Origin: Hemibagrus wyckioides
Lineage: Eukaryota > Chordata > Actinopteri > Siluriformes > Bagridae
Assembly: GCF_019097595.1 (NCBI RefSeq)
Contig: NC_080722.1
Span: 18,449,630 to 18,513,629, forward strand
Length of the DNA stretch: 64,000 nt
Reading direction: 5' to 3'
Shown: positions 24,250-36,468 of the stretch, piece after piece
Layout of the letters: each line of letters opens with the position of its first letter
How positions within the stretch are numbered: the stretch's first letter is position 1
Notes under the pieces: generated by a model
The model's input: the letters and a program-made list of their open reading frames with translations, nothing else
What the model was told of the DNA's origin: nothing
Database searches by the model: none
Program-made: the position numbers and the translations under genes

Positions 24250-24990
24250 GAGTTAATATTTAGTGCAGCTTCACCTGAGTGGATTGAGTCTCTTCCTGTA
24301 ATGTCTAACAAGGTTCGAAAACACAACAGAGGTCCTGGATAGTCCACGACAAAAAAATATATATTTCTTTGTATTCTTAGGTTTGTTCATGTGGACTGCT
24401 GCTGCTTCAAAGTCATACCACAGTTTTATTTTAAAAGAAGGTTCAAACCTAGGGACTGATATAGTCATTGTAAATTATAGACTTTTTTTGAAACCACTTC
24501 TGTGTTGATTTGAATGTGTGTTTTGGGCCATTTTCTTATTCATTTCCTAACCTCCAGGAAGATGCATATAGGTTTTGGACTAAAATATCCTGGTCCAGCT
24601 TGTTCACAAGAACGCCTAGCCTTCCAGCTCCAAATCAAACCCAAAGCATCAGTGAATGATCATCATACTTTGCAGTGTGTATCAGTTGTTTACTGTGGCA
24701 TTCAGTCCCTTTTTGATTAAACATGCCAGTGGTATTCACCGTCATAGAAAATCCATTTTGGTCATCTGATTCTTATTGGTTTTTTTTTTTTACACAAGCT
24801 GCACATTGTGATTTTTATGCTTTCAATTAGGGTTTTATTTGTGTGATCCTTCCAAACAGCTTGTTGTTATAGAGTCTGATTGTTTTCTTTTCATTATGGC
24901 CCTGATTGTGTTTATCTGTTTATATATATTAAGTCAATTAGCTTGTGCGTTCCCATTCCCTTTGAAGGGTGCCAATACTTGAGTTGACTT
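24250..24990 (-). mobile_element. Degraded Tc1-like element (second family), minus strand
   Basis: Several blocks match a different fish Tc1-like transposase read on the minus strand: GTGTTTTGGGCCATTTTCTT near 24519, GGTTTTGGACTAAAATATCC near 24571, ACCCAAAGCATCAGTGAATG near 24640, TCCATTTTGGTCATCTGATT near 24751, and a 3' end with AAGGGTGCCAATACTTGAGT near 24965. Frameshifts and stops are everywhere and the edges are approximate. The call is from recalled motif order. Confidence 0.5.
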
Positions 24991-26204
24991 CGGGGAAATA
25001 TTCCGTATGTGGTGCTTTGTTCTCGGATTAATCAGCCTGCGAAACAGCTTTATGGGTGAGAGAGCAGTTGCTCTGGGACCTTTTCAGGTGCTCAGAGTAC
25101 TTCAGGGTATACAGGGTTGAGTGGAACATTCCGTCTCGCACCACCTCTCTGGTTACTATCAGCGCTGAGGTAAGAAACCGAACTCCTATGGCCACTGTCC
25201 ACTCCACCCACACATTCCAGAGTACGCTCTGAGCCGGCGTCAGGGTGAGATTTTAATGGTGTTATTATGTTATTATGTTTTCTGGTCTTTTGAGTCCTTC
25301 ATTATGCATCTGGCTCATTAACGTCTGTCTCCCATGCTCCATCTCCCAGCAAATAATCAGATTATTACACAAACGTCCCACAAACCCATAACAATTAGGC
25401 TACTAAAAACATGTAATTTTGTTTTAAATGCATGCAGGATGTGCCCCCTGTTCATAATTAAGAGGCCTGTGTTTCTAAGTTTAATGACTACGTTTAATTG
25501 CACTTTCACACTGGAAGGCACAAGTTATTTCAAGCTGATGCGCATCTTTAGAAAACACTCTCCAAAAGCCAGGCTGATGATTGTTTATTGATTCAGTTTG
25601 CAGCTGAAAACAGCCCTTCCTCCATTTCTTTCTCTCATTTTCTTTTTTTCTGTCTCTGAGCATCAACCCTTACTGAATAGCCCACTGCCTGCTTCCGATT
25701 TGTTTACCTTCGCTGCTTATGTGTAGGGACTGTGCACAATCGTGGACAAGAGAAAGGTCCAATCAAGTGCACATGGTCCCTGTTGGACTTTGTCCTTGCT
25801 TTAACTCGACAAGACTTTTGCGTTTGGATTAGTGTGTAGAGAGGAAACTGACGGGGCTGCAGCAAACTTTTTCAGCCAAACACGATGAGTTAAATCTCAC
25901 AAGATCATACAATTTAATGTCTGTCTTAATGGTAATGGTATTTCACCATACCTCTGGGATTCACAGTGAAACAATCTCATTGGATAAAAGACTAATTTAG
26001 ACTAGCAATGCATCAGTACATACTCGCAATAAATGCTTTCTGCAAATCCAACACGTTAGATAAGTTTTGTTGCTTTGCATTCTGGGGAAAAAATGAATTT
26101 TTTAAAGCTTTTTAAAAATTCACGTACTCCTTCAAGACACAGCAAAGTGACTTAATGGTGTATTTTGTCTGAAGATTCTAACTGACATGCTTATCGACCC
26201 TAAA
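24991..26204. other. Intergenic, no gene recognised
   Basis: Frames at 25028-25213, 25334-25591 and 25481-25666 have no domain. Few repeats are visible. Confidence 0.45.
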
Positions 26205-26490
26205 ATCTAAAACGCTGATTTAATTATTCGTTAATTATATAGATTTTATAATATTTGCTTTTTTCTCTCTCTAAGAGTAGCGCCTACAGACTCCTGTAAA
26301 ACTATGTTATAAAATTCCCAAGCCCTTGTCAGACATAATCATCTAACCCATATTTCCACGCTTAATTTATTTATTTTCTTGTCCCGAAGAATGCTAAGGC
26401 ATCAGTATCTCAGACTGTATTAATTCTGCACAGGGAGTCGGGGATTCAGCACACTGACTTGGGTTTAATCCAGATTACGAATGCATTAAC
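26205..26490 (+). repeat. Local direct repeat, copy 1
   Basis: This block and 27812-28100 share, in the same order, ATCTAAAACGCT, ATATTTGCTT plus a CT-rich tract, CTGTAAAACTATGTTATAAA then ATTCCCA, TTTCCA(C/T)GCTTAATTTATT, GAATGCTAAGGCA, and a segment with ATCT(C/T)AGACTGTA. The two are about 1.6 kb apart in direct orientation and clearly homologous but diverged. No coding sense; origin unknown. Confidence 0.85.
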
Positions 26491-27811
26491 ATATACCCAT
26501 AAAAAAATGCCCTGATCCCAGCTTCCAGTAGCATGTGACGTTAGCGAAGTGCAGCGAACAGACGCCACAAAATGACTGTGGATCTGACACGACATGTTTA
26601 AACAGTATCTTTAATAGAGATTTGATTAAGACGTGTGCTCTGAGGGCACAGTGCAGTATTAGCAAGAGGCCATGACTTACAAACACACAGTAATCTCTGA
26701 GCATGCAGAGAAACTGTTGCACGAGAGCGCTTCAGTTCTGTGAACATGCTGCCCCGAGGCTCACATGCTTATATACACTGCATTACACTTTATTCGCAAG
26801 TCAAGGGGCAATTCCTGGGATCTGCACCCAAGTTGGTGACTAATACTGATCTTCTGTTAAAGATACAGTTAACATTGTAAACATTAAACTCAGCACCAGG
26901 AGTGGCAGACTTCTCCAATATAAACAGAGCTAAATGAAATTGTCCATGATTGATTAATACGAAGTAGGCTATTCTTGAATTTCCCCCAATTAAAGGTCTC
27001 ATCTTATCTCTATTCATTTTGTTATTTGTGTCAGAAATGACTGCACTTGTACTGTATCGATGCATCCTTAGTTTAAACAGATCTTAGTCAAATATTTTGC
27101 TTCTGGCTGTAGAGCAGCAAAAACCCCAACGATCCTCTTATCTTCCATTACCGGTTGGATAGCATTCACATATTGACAGTCAGTTCAGAGTACACAGATT
27201 ATAAAAACGTTTGATTTGTACATTTCACTCCGATCTTTTACCAAGCCGGATACTGAAGACGGTCATCTGGGTTTTGAATGACGTCCAGCTTTTTAGGCTA
27301 TCCCTCTGCCCGGCTTTCAGATTCACCCTTTCTCACTCCTAGCTTGCGAGGGATTAGATTGAGAATTAGTTTCCGTAATTGGACACGACAATCTTTGGTC
27401 AGAGCATTAGGGTGAGACCTTACACATCGTCGCGCACTCAACTCACTGTAACACACCGAGCAGTGAAGGAGGAGATGTCCTGTTAGTTCAGTCCTATGTT
27501 TTAGACTGAATTGTAATCCAGTGTTATATTTTTGCACTTAAATTGTAATTAAAAAATTGTGGCTTTATCGAAATCCAAATCATTCATTCACGACTCAGTC
27601 GTAGCAATTTACATATTTAAGATATCTTTTGACAGGGTTAATGTACAGAGGCTTGCTTTGTGCGAGATATCCGCATCAGTGTTGACCGTCTTCTAAAAAA
27701 TGACATCGCAAAATTTTATCAGAGAAATAACAAAACATATCAGATCCCATATCTCAGATAAGATTGGTATTTCTTATCTTAAGCTTTGAAAAGATGTGTT
27801 TATCAAACAAA
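26491..27811. other. Spacer between the two direct-repeat copies, no gene recognised
   Basis: Unique-looking sequence. Minus-strand frames at 26486-26722, 26790-27065 and 27298-27537 have no recognised domain. Confidence 0.45.
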
Positions 27812-28100
27812 CAAAGATCTAAAACGCTCTATATTTAATTATTTGGTCATTTTAGTATTTTTGAAATATTTGCTTCTCTCTCTCTCTCTCTCTCTCTCTT
27901 CTGTAAAACTATGTTATAAAATTCCCAGGCCCTTATCAGACCTACGCAGCTACCCAATGTTTCCATGCTTAATTTATTTTCCTGCCCAGAATGCTAAGGC
28001 ACCTCTCTCTGGCTGTGTGGTTAAGGGAAAGTATCTTAGACTGTAATAATTCCACACAGGAGCTCGGTTTCCAGTACACAAACTTATGTGCAATCCATAC
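27812..28100 (+). repeat. Local direct repeat, copy 2
   Basis: Homologous to 26205-26490. Here the internal pyrimidine stretch has expanded to a pure (CT)n at about 27874-27899, replacing the shorter CTCTCTCTAAGAGTAGC sequence of copy 1. A short insertion (CTCTCTGGCTGTGTGG, about 28003) is specific to this copy. Confidence 0.85.
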
Positions 28101-28403
28101 GAATAAGCCGCCTCCTTCTGACTGCCTAATCACCAGTCAGACTGTGCACGTATTGTGCAACACTGCAGCGGTGGTGACGGCTGGTGTTCGCTGATCCCGT
28201 GATGAAGCCGAGCAGTCGTGACCCAAACAGGAAAAAAAGAGGGTGTTGAATAGTGAAGCTTAGCCTGTAATTCATCCTGCTTGAGTCACTGCCAGGTACT
28301 CAGCCAGCTTTCTCACACACCCTGGGACACGGAGCAGTACAGGAAAAACACCCGACCCAAAACACAAGTGTTTCTCATTCCAGCCACGGGGGAGGCAGCC
28401 AGC

Positions 28404-28504
28404 AGAGACACACACACACATGCATATACACACACACACACACACACACACTTACTAAAGGATCTTGTTTTGGGCTCCAGTCGGGAATTTATTCTCCATA
28501 ACAT
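28404..28504 (+). repeat. (CA)n plus a 55 bp dispersed sequence shared with 39945-40002
   Basis: A (CA)n microsatellite at 28406-28452 runs straight into CTTACTAAAGGATCTTGTTT, then TGGGCTCCAGTCGGGAATTT and ATTCTCCATAAC. The same order, (CA)n then this sequence, occurs at about 39926-40002 with three differences. The CA tract seems to be part of the dispersed unit. Confidence 0.85.
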
Positions 28505-30099
28505 TCCCAGGCTTTAAAAATTGATCACAAGTATTGCAGTAGTACACACACAATAGGCGAGTAGTTATTACTACTGCAAGTTCACAGGAGTCAAGGAAGA
28601 AAATAATCATTGAAATCTTTTAAGCTTTCGGGATTTTTTCTATTGTTTGTGCCTGACTTCGGCTGTAGGTTCTCTGATATGTTCCTTTCTGTCCAAGCAA
28701 CAGTAAATCACAAAAAAATAAAGGACAGAGCTTATTTTAAACAAACCAAAAAAAAAAATTCAAAATAATTAAATAGCAGATATTACCATCAAACAGCAAT
28801 CTTTTATTATTTATTTATAATTATTTTATTTTATAGCACCTTGTTAAATGTGTCTCAAAAAGAAAACAACATCTAGCTTATAGCACAGCTGTTATCAGTT
28901 TATAATTATAAATTCACTTTATTTAATTCCATACTTCCTTCTGCACATCTGGAGAAGGTTAATATTTGGAGAAAATATTTTTTGTTGTATTTTGTATATA
29001 TTTAGAAAACAAAGTAAAGTGATTTTAGGACGTAATCATTAAATGACCCTCTCTAGGCCTGGTTTGAGGAAGTTATCTGGCAACAGATATGTCAGAAAGA
29101 ATGGGTAAAGATTGAGCAAGTAAAGTGGTTTAGAGTTAAAACAGACATGTCAGGAGAGATGTGTGGGAAGTGAGCTACAGGGGGCCAGTACTACAACCGA
29201 GAGGATATAAAAGCTATTCAGAGAATACACAAAAGGCTGGAGGCAAAGACAAAGTTTGGACATACACTTTATTAGAGACTATCATAAGAATACATCAAAT
29301 TCGGGAAGAAAACTTTTCATTCGTTGCTATTCAAATCCAGGACTGTTTTTGTTTCTCGTAGTAATGAAAGAACACACAGTGAAACCTAAAATGTCACATT
29401 TTACTATACCTCAATTAATACTGGTTAGAATATAACAATAAGGGACATGTGAAACTTCATAGAACGTAAATGAATGAAATGAGACACATTACTCTTATAA
29501 TGGTAGTTCATGTATATATATGTATATAAAAAAGATAGATCAATGTTAAATAATTCTAATAATTATAAACCAGCTGGACAGGTCTTCTAAAGAGACTCCG
29601 AATGGAAGAAAAGCAAGAAAATGTTTGATTATTCAAAGTCAGAGCATTATGGATGATGATTAGATTTCCGATCTATAAAATGTGTAGGGGGAAAAAAATG
29701 CCGCTTCCATGGCAACAAGCTACTTAGAAAGCTTGCGAGATGATAGTCACGTCTGGAGTTCGGTCCGGGAGCTCTGAGATTTTACATGAATTATATACAT
29801 TTTGTATAAATTATATAAATATAATGGTCATGCATTAAAGAGTCTGTTCTCTTATTGAATAATGTCATTAGGCATAAAGTTATTCTTTTTTTTGTCACAT
29901 CATTAAATATTATAATACGACACAGTGCTGTTATATTGGCAAACTGAGACATTCCACTTGTTAGGTTTTATGTTTCTGTTCTCTGAATAATGGTATCACT
30001 ATAGGAGTCCATGTATTAGTTGTGTTTTTTTTAAACAATTTGATTTGGTTCCCCATTTGTTTCCATAATTGTGGATGATGGAAGCACAGAGCATGACTG
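28505..30099. other. Intergenic, no gene recognised
   Basis: AT-rich with A runs near 28748-28759 and an AT-rich stretch at 28800-28840. No coding exon was seen; the frame at 29161-29361 lacks a domain. Confidence 0.45.
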
Positions 30100-30308
30100 A
30101 TGGTGGTCGCTCAAGTGGTTAAGGCTCTGGGTCATTGACCAGAAGATTGGGGGTTCAAGCCCCAGCATTGCCAATTTGCCACTGTTGGGCCCTTAACCCT
30201 CTCTACTCCAGGGGTGCTGTATCATGGCTGACCCCAACCTCCAAGGATAGATATATATGTGAAGAAAGAATTTCACTGTAATGTATATGTGACAAATAAA
30301 GGCTATTT
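30100..30308 (+). mobile_element. tRNA-derived SINE, family A, best-preserved copy
   Basis: The tRNA-like head carries an A box (GGTCGCTCAAGTGG at about 30105) and a B box (GGTTCAAGCCC at about 30152), as in RNA polymerase III promoters. The body follows (CACTGTTGGGCCCTTAACCC, then GGGGTGCTGTATCATGGCTG) and the 3' tail AAGAATTTCACTGTAATGTA ends with an ACAAATAAAGGCT tail. It matches minus-strand copies at 8010-8208 and 42797-43020. It is not a functional tRNA gene: the cloverleaf is not maintained. Confidence 0.85.
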
Positions 30309-30327
30309 CTTTTCTAAGATGTTGAAC

Positions 30328-30462
30328 TATTGCTCAGACTGCCACTGCTGGGCCCCTGTGCAAGGCCCTTAACCCTCAAGTGCTCAGCTGTATAAATGAG
30401 ATAAATGTAAGTCATTCTGATCAGGGCTTCTGTGAAATGCTGTAAATGTATACGTTAATGTA
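30328..30462 (+). mobile_element. tRNA-derived SINE, family B, 5'-truncated
   Basis: It starts at CTGCCACTGCTGGGCCCC and continues through GCAAGGCCCTTAACCCTCAA, GCTCAGCTGTATAAATGAGA to the tail near GTGAAATGCTGTAAATGTA. The tRNA-like head seen in the minus-strand copies is missing. It lies 20 bp after the family A SINE, in the same direction. Confidence 0.75.
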
Positions 30463-31330
30463 ATGGCCTTGAACATTCTACCAGTTTGACGTTCTCTCAA
30501 TCACTTGCCTCTCTGAGACTAAATGAAGTGTTCTCTGAACCATCTGGAAAGTCTCTCGTAACTGGGGTATTTCTCAGCAAAATTTGTGTTGAGAGTTCTT
30601 ATATAGCGATATCATGTCTGTAATGTTCTAAGGGCTTTTAATGAGCGTGTATATCTTCCAAATGACTCCCAGATTACTAATGAATTACACCAGTGATAGT
30701 GTGTTAGTGTACAGTATGACTGGAGCAGTGTGTTATGATAGAAAACACAAGAAAAACGGCAGACTGCGGTCTGTTCCTGTGACGGATGGCTCACATGGAG
30801 AAGATTATTGGATTTTCACTCTGTCTAAACACCCTGTTGTTGTGCAATCAGTAGAAATGAGCAAACATCGTACAGAGGGTTGATTAGGTTGCAATACATT
30901 TTTTTGATCAAATTCCAACATATGCCTAGGTATGAATTTTAAATGTGAAACGCATGCACTTTATCTGTGTCGTTTCATTTAGAAAGTGCTGAGCACGTGG
31001 AAAATGTCTCCCAGGTGACTCCTCGTGACACTGCTGAGAGAAGATGAAGCTGAAGTAAAGCTTACTGTGAGGAATCTGAAGTATAATTTTGAATGACACA
31101 GATACCAGTAAGTGAAATGTTCTCAGAGTTATATGACAAATTGCTTCTTTGTGCAAGGAAAAGGTTTTCGAAAAGGCACGGAGAGATTGAAGCCTCTAAT
31201 AATCCACAGTGGTACAGAGACATTATAGAGGTGTACTAATAGATTCAGCGACAAGGGTTTGATGTGTTGCTGTATTGTGCAGTGCATTAGTTTTGCTGAT
31301 GATAATAATCTCATGTGGTTCAGGAATGCA
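30463..31330. other. Intergenic, no gene recognised
   Basis: No repeat family or coding exon could be named. Frames at 30612-30883 on both strands are without domains. Confidence 0.45.
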
Positions 31331-31332
31331 AC

Positions 31333-31407
<75 letters not shown>

Positions 31408-31409
31408 AA
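31331..31409. repeat. (GAAA)n tetranucleotide microsatellite
   Basis: Nineteen or so near-perfect GAAA units in one strand-asymmetric purine tract. Confidence 0.95.
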
Positions 31410-31964
31410 ATGAGTTAAATGGCCTAGAGAAATGACCTGTTTAATAAAAAATAGCATTTCAAAGGTAATATAACAAAATGTCAACATAACTCGGAAACGT
31501 AATTTGGAAGCTCAGGCATTTTGCACTTTGTATATCGCATAAAATAATTCCAAAATTTTCAAAAGGTAGACTATAAATAAAGACGTAAATAAAGTCTTAA
31601 GGCATTTGGTCTGATTCTTCTATTCGTACTCATATCTTTGTTTACTCTATGCATTTCTATAATTTTCTGTATTAACATGAATGATCCAAAACCTAGATAC
31701 CAAACCAAACATTATCACTAAACGTTTTGAAGTGCTAATAGATTAAACAACAACATATAATGACTACAGTTATGTAAGAACCCTGTGTATTGCGCTGAAG
31801 GGTAGAATTTTTTACCATGCTGATGTTCCAGTTGTTGTTTTGTGGTCATGTGAAAGGATAAAAGACAGCACAGTCGTCAGGACATTACTGATAGATCTGA
31901 ATCTTCAAAGCTATTACCCCAGAGTTTGGCCCTCGTCCTGCTATCATCACCCACGCTGGAGTTG
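31410..31964. other. Intergenic, no gene recognised
   Basis: AT-rich unique sequence between two microsatellites; no coding exon seen. Confidence 0.45.

Positions 31965-32039
<75 letters not shown>
31965..32039. repeat. (AT)n microsatellite
   Basis: A pure AT alternation of about 72 bp, self-complementary and likely polymorphic. The minus-strand frame over it is an Ile-Tyr artefact. Confidence 0.95.
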
Positions 32040-32040
<1 letters not shown>

Positions 32041-35000
32041 CTGCTGAGGCTGATAGAGTGGGAAAAGTCATTGATTTTTCCATCTTACCTTGACCTTTAC
32101 TGAAAGTCATGTAGCACATCAGTGAGCCTTTTAGTTTCATCTATGCTGAATAATTTAGGTTGAGCAGAGTTCCTCTGAGTGCTGCACTGATTTTTCTACC
32201 TCTATGGACTCTAATCTGACATTGAAGATGCATAGCCAGTAGTCTGCTTGCTGGAAGCTCTTAGAAACAAGGTGGAAGTCTAAGTCTAATGGTAAAATTT
32301 GAACAAAAAAACAAAGTTCTGGAAAGAAAATTCGTCATCAGATGTCTGACGGGGATTCCTCTAATCGGTGAGAAATTCTTTGGTGTTGACACGCAGGGTG
32401 TTTCCTTAGAAGAATTCCTAACAGCGAAACACGTGGGTGTTAAAAAATAAACACAGAGCTCCAAAAACAGTTACCGAAGCCCAGAGTAAAAACGTAAGAA
32501 GGAAGGAGAGAAAGTATTCTGATTAAACAGGTTAGTTTTATTTTATTGAAATCAACTCAAAAGTTGATGAAGTGAGTCAAGGCTTCAATACATTACACAG
32601 ACATAGGCTCCAGAAAAACCCCTGCATGGCCAATCTTATCTTGGTTGAACAGAAGTGGCTAGATTAGAAGAGAAATTGTGTTGCAGCTTCCTATTATAAG
32701 AGCAGAGGTTTATGGGCAAAGAGCCACAGGGATCCAGCTGAGATTAAATTACACAGGGCCAAGAGCATCAAATACTTCAAGGACCGGGGGTAGAGGAATG
32801 GTCTCCGCTGCCACCCATACACTCTGAGCAGGAGGCACGAGAATGGCAAACAAAATCCATCAATACTGCATCTGCTTGTGCTCGAGTCGTCCTCGGTGAC
32901 AAATTATTCATTGTGCAATGGGTTTTGTTGCAACAGAATCACTCAGCTATTGTGGGCTCTGCCATTGTGTACTGTGTGTGCCAAGAATGACGACGGAGTG
33001 AAGGAGAAAAGGGGCCATTTTCACAGAGCTGCAGTTTCGTAAGTCTTCTCCACACCACACCTTCCGCTTTGAGCTCTCTGTAGTGTGGGACGCGTTGAAG
33101 TTCCTCGTGATTACATAATTAGTTGTTGGGCTATGAAAAACTTGAAGGTGTTATATTTAGAAGTAACATTGCATTCAACAGTAGAAATTAGAAACCTTCA
33201 ATAGAGCGTTCTGTAAAAACACAGATAAAGCGTCGTCAGGTGAAAGTCACATGTCCAAGGATAACTCGTCATGTGACTTACAACATCCGACGTCATTACA
33301 AAAGGCTAAGCGTAAAGCACATCCACTCGGCTTAAAAATAGTTCCTAACTACGACAAACCTGATTTTCTACGTCTGACCCGCATGCCGAGCATTTTTGGA
33401 AGGACAATGAACTGTAATGTTTTGCCACACCTCATTCCTCGGAAAGGTCACTTCAATGAGAATAGCCAAGTGAGAAGTCACCGCCTTCTTAATTTGCATC
33501 TAAGCATTTCCTGAACAAGTCTCAACATGTCTAAAAACATGTCTTTTTTTGTCTCATGGACAAGGGTGTTCAATAGTTTGCCTAAAGTGTCGACATCTAG
33601 GAGCCAAAGCATCAGACTCTATACTGAATTCATTCTCTTTCGATAATATTTCCATTGATACGTATTATATTTTACAGAAAACAGTAACGAAGACCCCCAT
33701 CACGTCCATATTAACCGAAGATGGCCTCTGTGCATCTGTTTCGCCCAAACAGAAAACAGATGAGATCCTAATACCCAGGAAATCATTTCAATATACACAG
33801 AGGCCCCGGTTTATAAGATACTTGATAGGTTCATAAACTCACTCAGTCTCTGTTTTGTAACTCTGAGTTGCTCTCACAGCTCAACATTGTGTTGGATGAT
33901 TCATAGCGAAACAGCTTTAGTGTCACTCTCCCTACACCACCTGTGATCGAAACCTGCGTTTTTGCTTTGTCAGATACGCTCATTAGTTATGAGGTGAGAC
34001 TAAGTGTCTGTTTCATATTCAAAGGATTATAAAAAAGCTAAAAAATACAAATGAATTATACGACACCAGAGACCAGCGTACAGTTTGGTATATGATTGTA
34101 TTTGTGTTATCAGCTGGCTTTTAAACCACAGTGTTGAAAATAAACAAGGAGGCTTTGTGAACGCTCTAATCTCAGCTCGCACACGAGGGGCTTACACTCA
34201 GCTGGGAAAACAAAGCACACATTTCAAGATTAATAGCGAGGTTGAGATGTCCACACTAGTAGCAAGCTCCGACAGAACTACACAACACGATAGAGTCGTA
34301 CATGTATGGCCAAAAAAGAAATAAAGTCCTCACTTCAATTAGTGATCACTCAATCTGAGTTAAGCTATGAAAAGTTTAATAAATGCGCAACCTGTATTCA
34401 GCCCACATGCCTATTAGGTCCATTATCTACATTACATTATAGATTAAATAACAAGGTTTCGGGCCCAAAATAAATCCCACACACAGTTTATAATTACATT
34501 TTTTCATTTAGAATCATATAAAAGATGTAAACTGAACAGAATTTAGCCTGCTGCCATTTTCCCTGGTGAAAGTAATTTAACCCAAAAGCATGAAGATATA
34601 TTATTTGACAGTGGACTGTTGGGAATGCTCCTAACCCCCTAGTGCTAAATGTCCTACACTGATGTAACCCAGAACAAAATAAACACTCATGAGCTCATTG
34701 TCATCGTAGCTGCTTCATTAGGATTCAAGGTCCAAACACTATTTACTGGACACAAATCAATAATTAGCAGTAGAAAAATCAATCTGTTGTTTGGGGAACA
34801 AAAAAAATCATTGACATTAGGACTGAACTGCATGACTTTTTGTGCCAACACATGTAACTGACTCGGTACCAGAAACGTCCAAGTGACTAATAGGTAATAA
34901 ACTGGAAGGTGACATTAGTAATAAAATAAAAAATATATATCAGATCAATAGTTCATGCCTTGAATGGACTATTGATTCCTTCCTTGTTGGGAAAACAGAG

Positions 35001-35059
35001 GATAAAGAAGGTTGGACGTCACAAAACGCAGTCCTGAGCACGGTTTCCTCATACAACTA
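32040..35059. other. Intergenic, no gene recognised
   Basis: About 3 kb with few simple repeats. Several short frames (33251-33514, 33549-33836, 34085-34324) have ordinary-looking composition but no recognised domain, no conserved motif and no convincing splice sites, so I do not call them genes. The nearest end of the tob1 transcription unit lies to the right. Confidence 0.4.
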
Positions 35060-35220
35060 ATCAGCTCACTGGCTAAGGTTCTGCTGGAGGAGGCTGTAAG
35101 CTCAAAAGCCAGAACTGGCACAGAGAGACACAGGAGGCCTTTCAGCAAGATCCTTAACCTTTAACTGTACATCTGTACACTTTGACTGGATTCTGCCTCA
35201 CGAGTCACACTGAATAAACA
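35060..35220 (+). mobile_element. Possible old SINE remnant
   Basis: GCTCACTGGCTAAGGTTCTG at about 35066 looks like a decayed tRNA-like head, and AGCAAGATCCTTAACCTTTA at about 35143 like the SINE body. The copy is heavily diverged and its boundaries are guesses. Confidence 0.3.
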
Positions 35221-35357
35221 CATCCAAATGAATGAAGATAAAAACCACACACATTCATTTCCATCATGGTGTTTCTTGGAAAATCCCATCCCTCATTAAA
35301 AACAATATATAGAACAAATGAATCATAGCAAGAGCAGAGTTTCTGACTAAAGTTGCT

Positions 35358-35363
35358 TTTATT
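35358..35363 (-). terminator. Candidate distal polyadenylation signal of tob1
   Basis: TTTATT on the + strand is AATAAA in the tob1 sense, about 1.1 kb past the stop codon. Other AATAAA strings in the same sense lie closer to the stop (about 36132-36137 and about 35717-35723), so alternative polyadenylation is possible. Confidence 0.45.
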
Positions 35364-35766
35364 GAAAAAGGCCAGGGTGCAAATATGAAAAAAATAAAGA
35401 CAAGCATATATTTTTAAGCATTTTAATACAAACTTAATATAAACTATTTCAGTCCCTCTTCACGTGTAAGACACTGACTCAAAATACTTTGTTATACCGT
35501 ATTTTATCAAGTATTGCACAATGTAGGTACAAAATTAATATATGATTACATTGTCCTTAATATAGCAAAAATCTTCAACTCTTAACAGAAAATACAACTC
35601 TTGTGTTTTGTTTTTTTAAAAAAAGCAAATATTCCTACACTGAATTTCCAACACTAAAGTATAGCCTGTACACAATCTTTCATTTTTTTGATCTATTTTA
35701 AAGGTGGATTTCCTCAATAATTTTATTTAAAAAAAAAAAAAATAAAAAAAAAGAACAAAATATTTT

Positions 35767-35888
<122 letters not shown>

Positions 35889-36449
35889 AAAGCTGCTGCA
35901 GCCATCACAGATCACTGGAGTAGTAAAAAGATATAAATGCAATACCGTGTCATAGAAACAATATATATACTCTGATACTTTACAAACTCTGTACTCAATT
36001 AAATTATACAATTAGAAAAAAAGACCAAGTAACCCCAGATATATATTCATTAGTGCCAATTTCTTAAAAATCAGCCAAGTCTTAACCAACTTGAAAATAC
36101 TGTATCAGGCCAGAACTTGAAGCTTTTTTTTTTTATTATTATTATTTTTTAATATTTTAGAACTTTTTTTTAAAACAGTAAAAAAATTTTGTGCTTTGTT
36201 GGCAAAAATAGGAAAAAATGAAAATAATGTGAAAGTAACCAAGCTTGGACACGTACAACAAGCTTTTAGTAGAAACAAACTCAAGGGGGCACAAAGACAA
36301 CACCCTTGGGCACATGCTCTTTTCTGTGACTAATAGGGTTTTTTTTTTTTTGTTTGTTTGTTTTTTTGCTTCCACTTCCACAGTTCTTTTCATGTCCTTT
36401 GTTAGTGTGCGTCATTCTTATCTCCTTCCTTTTGCCAACAATAATTTCA

Positions 36450-36458
36450 TAAATAAAT
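36450..36458 (-). promoter_or_regulatory. AU-rich element directly after the tob1 stop codon
   Basis: In the tob1 sense the sequence reads ATTTATTTA, two overlapping AUUUA pentamers, about 12 nt past the stop codon. Such elements commonly speed mRNA decay, which would fit an immediate-early type gene. Function is inferred from the motif. Confidence 0.4.
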
Positions 36459-36468
36459 TCTGGATTCA

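Noticed and set aside
30100..30180. A functional tRNA gene
   Set aside because: A and B boxes are present, but the acceptor stem and anticodon arm do not pair well and the sequence is the head of a SINE with two other copies in the window.
33251..34324. Cluster of three + strand frames of 79-95 residues that might be exons of an unknown gene
   Set aside because: Composition is unremarkable, but there are no conserved motifs, no consistent splice sites between them, and no match to any family I recognise. Left as intergenic; transcript data would decide.
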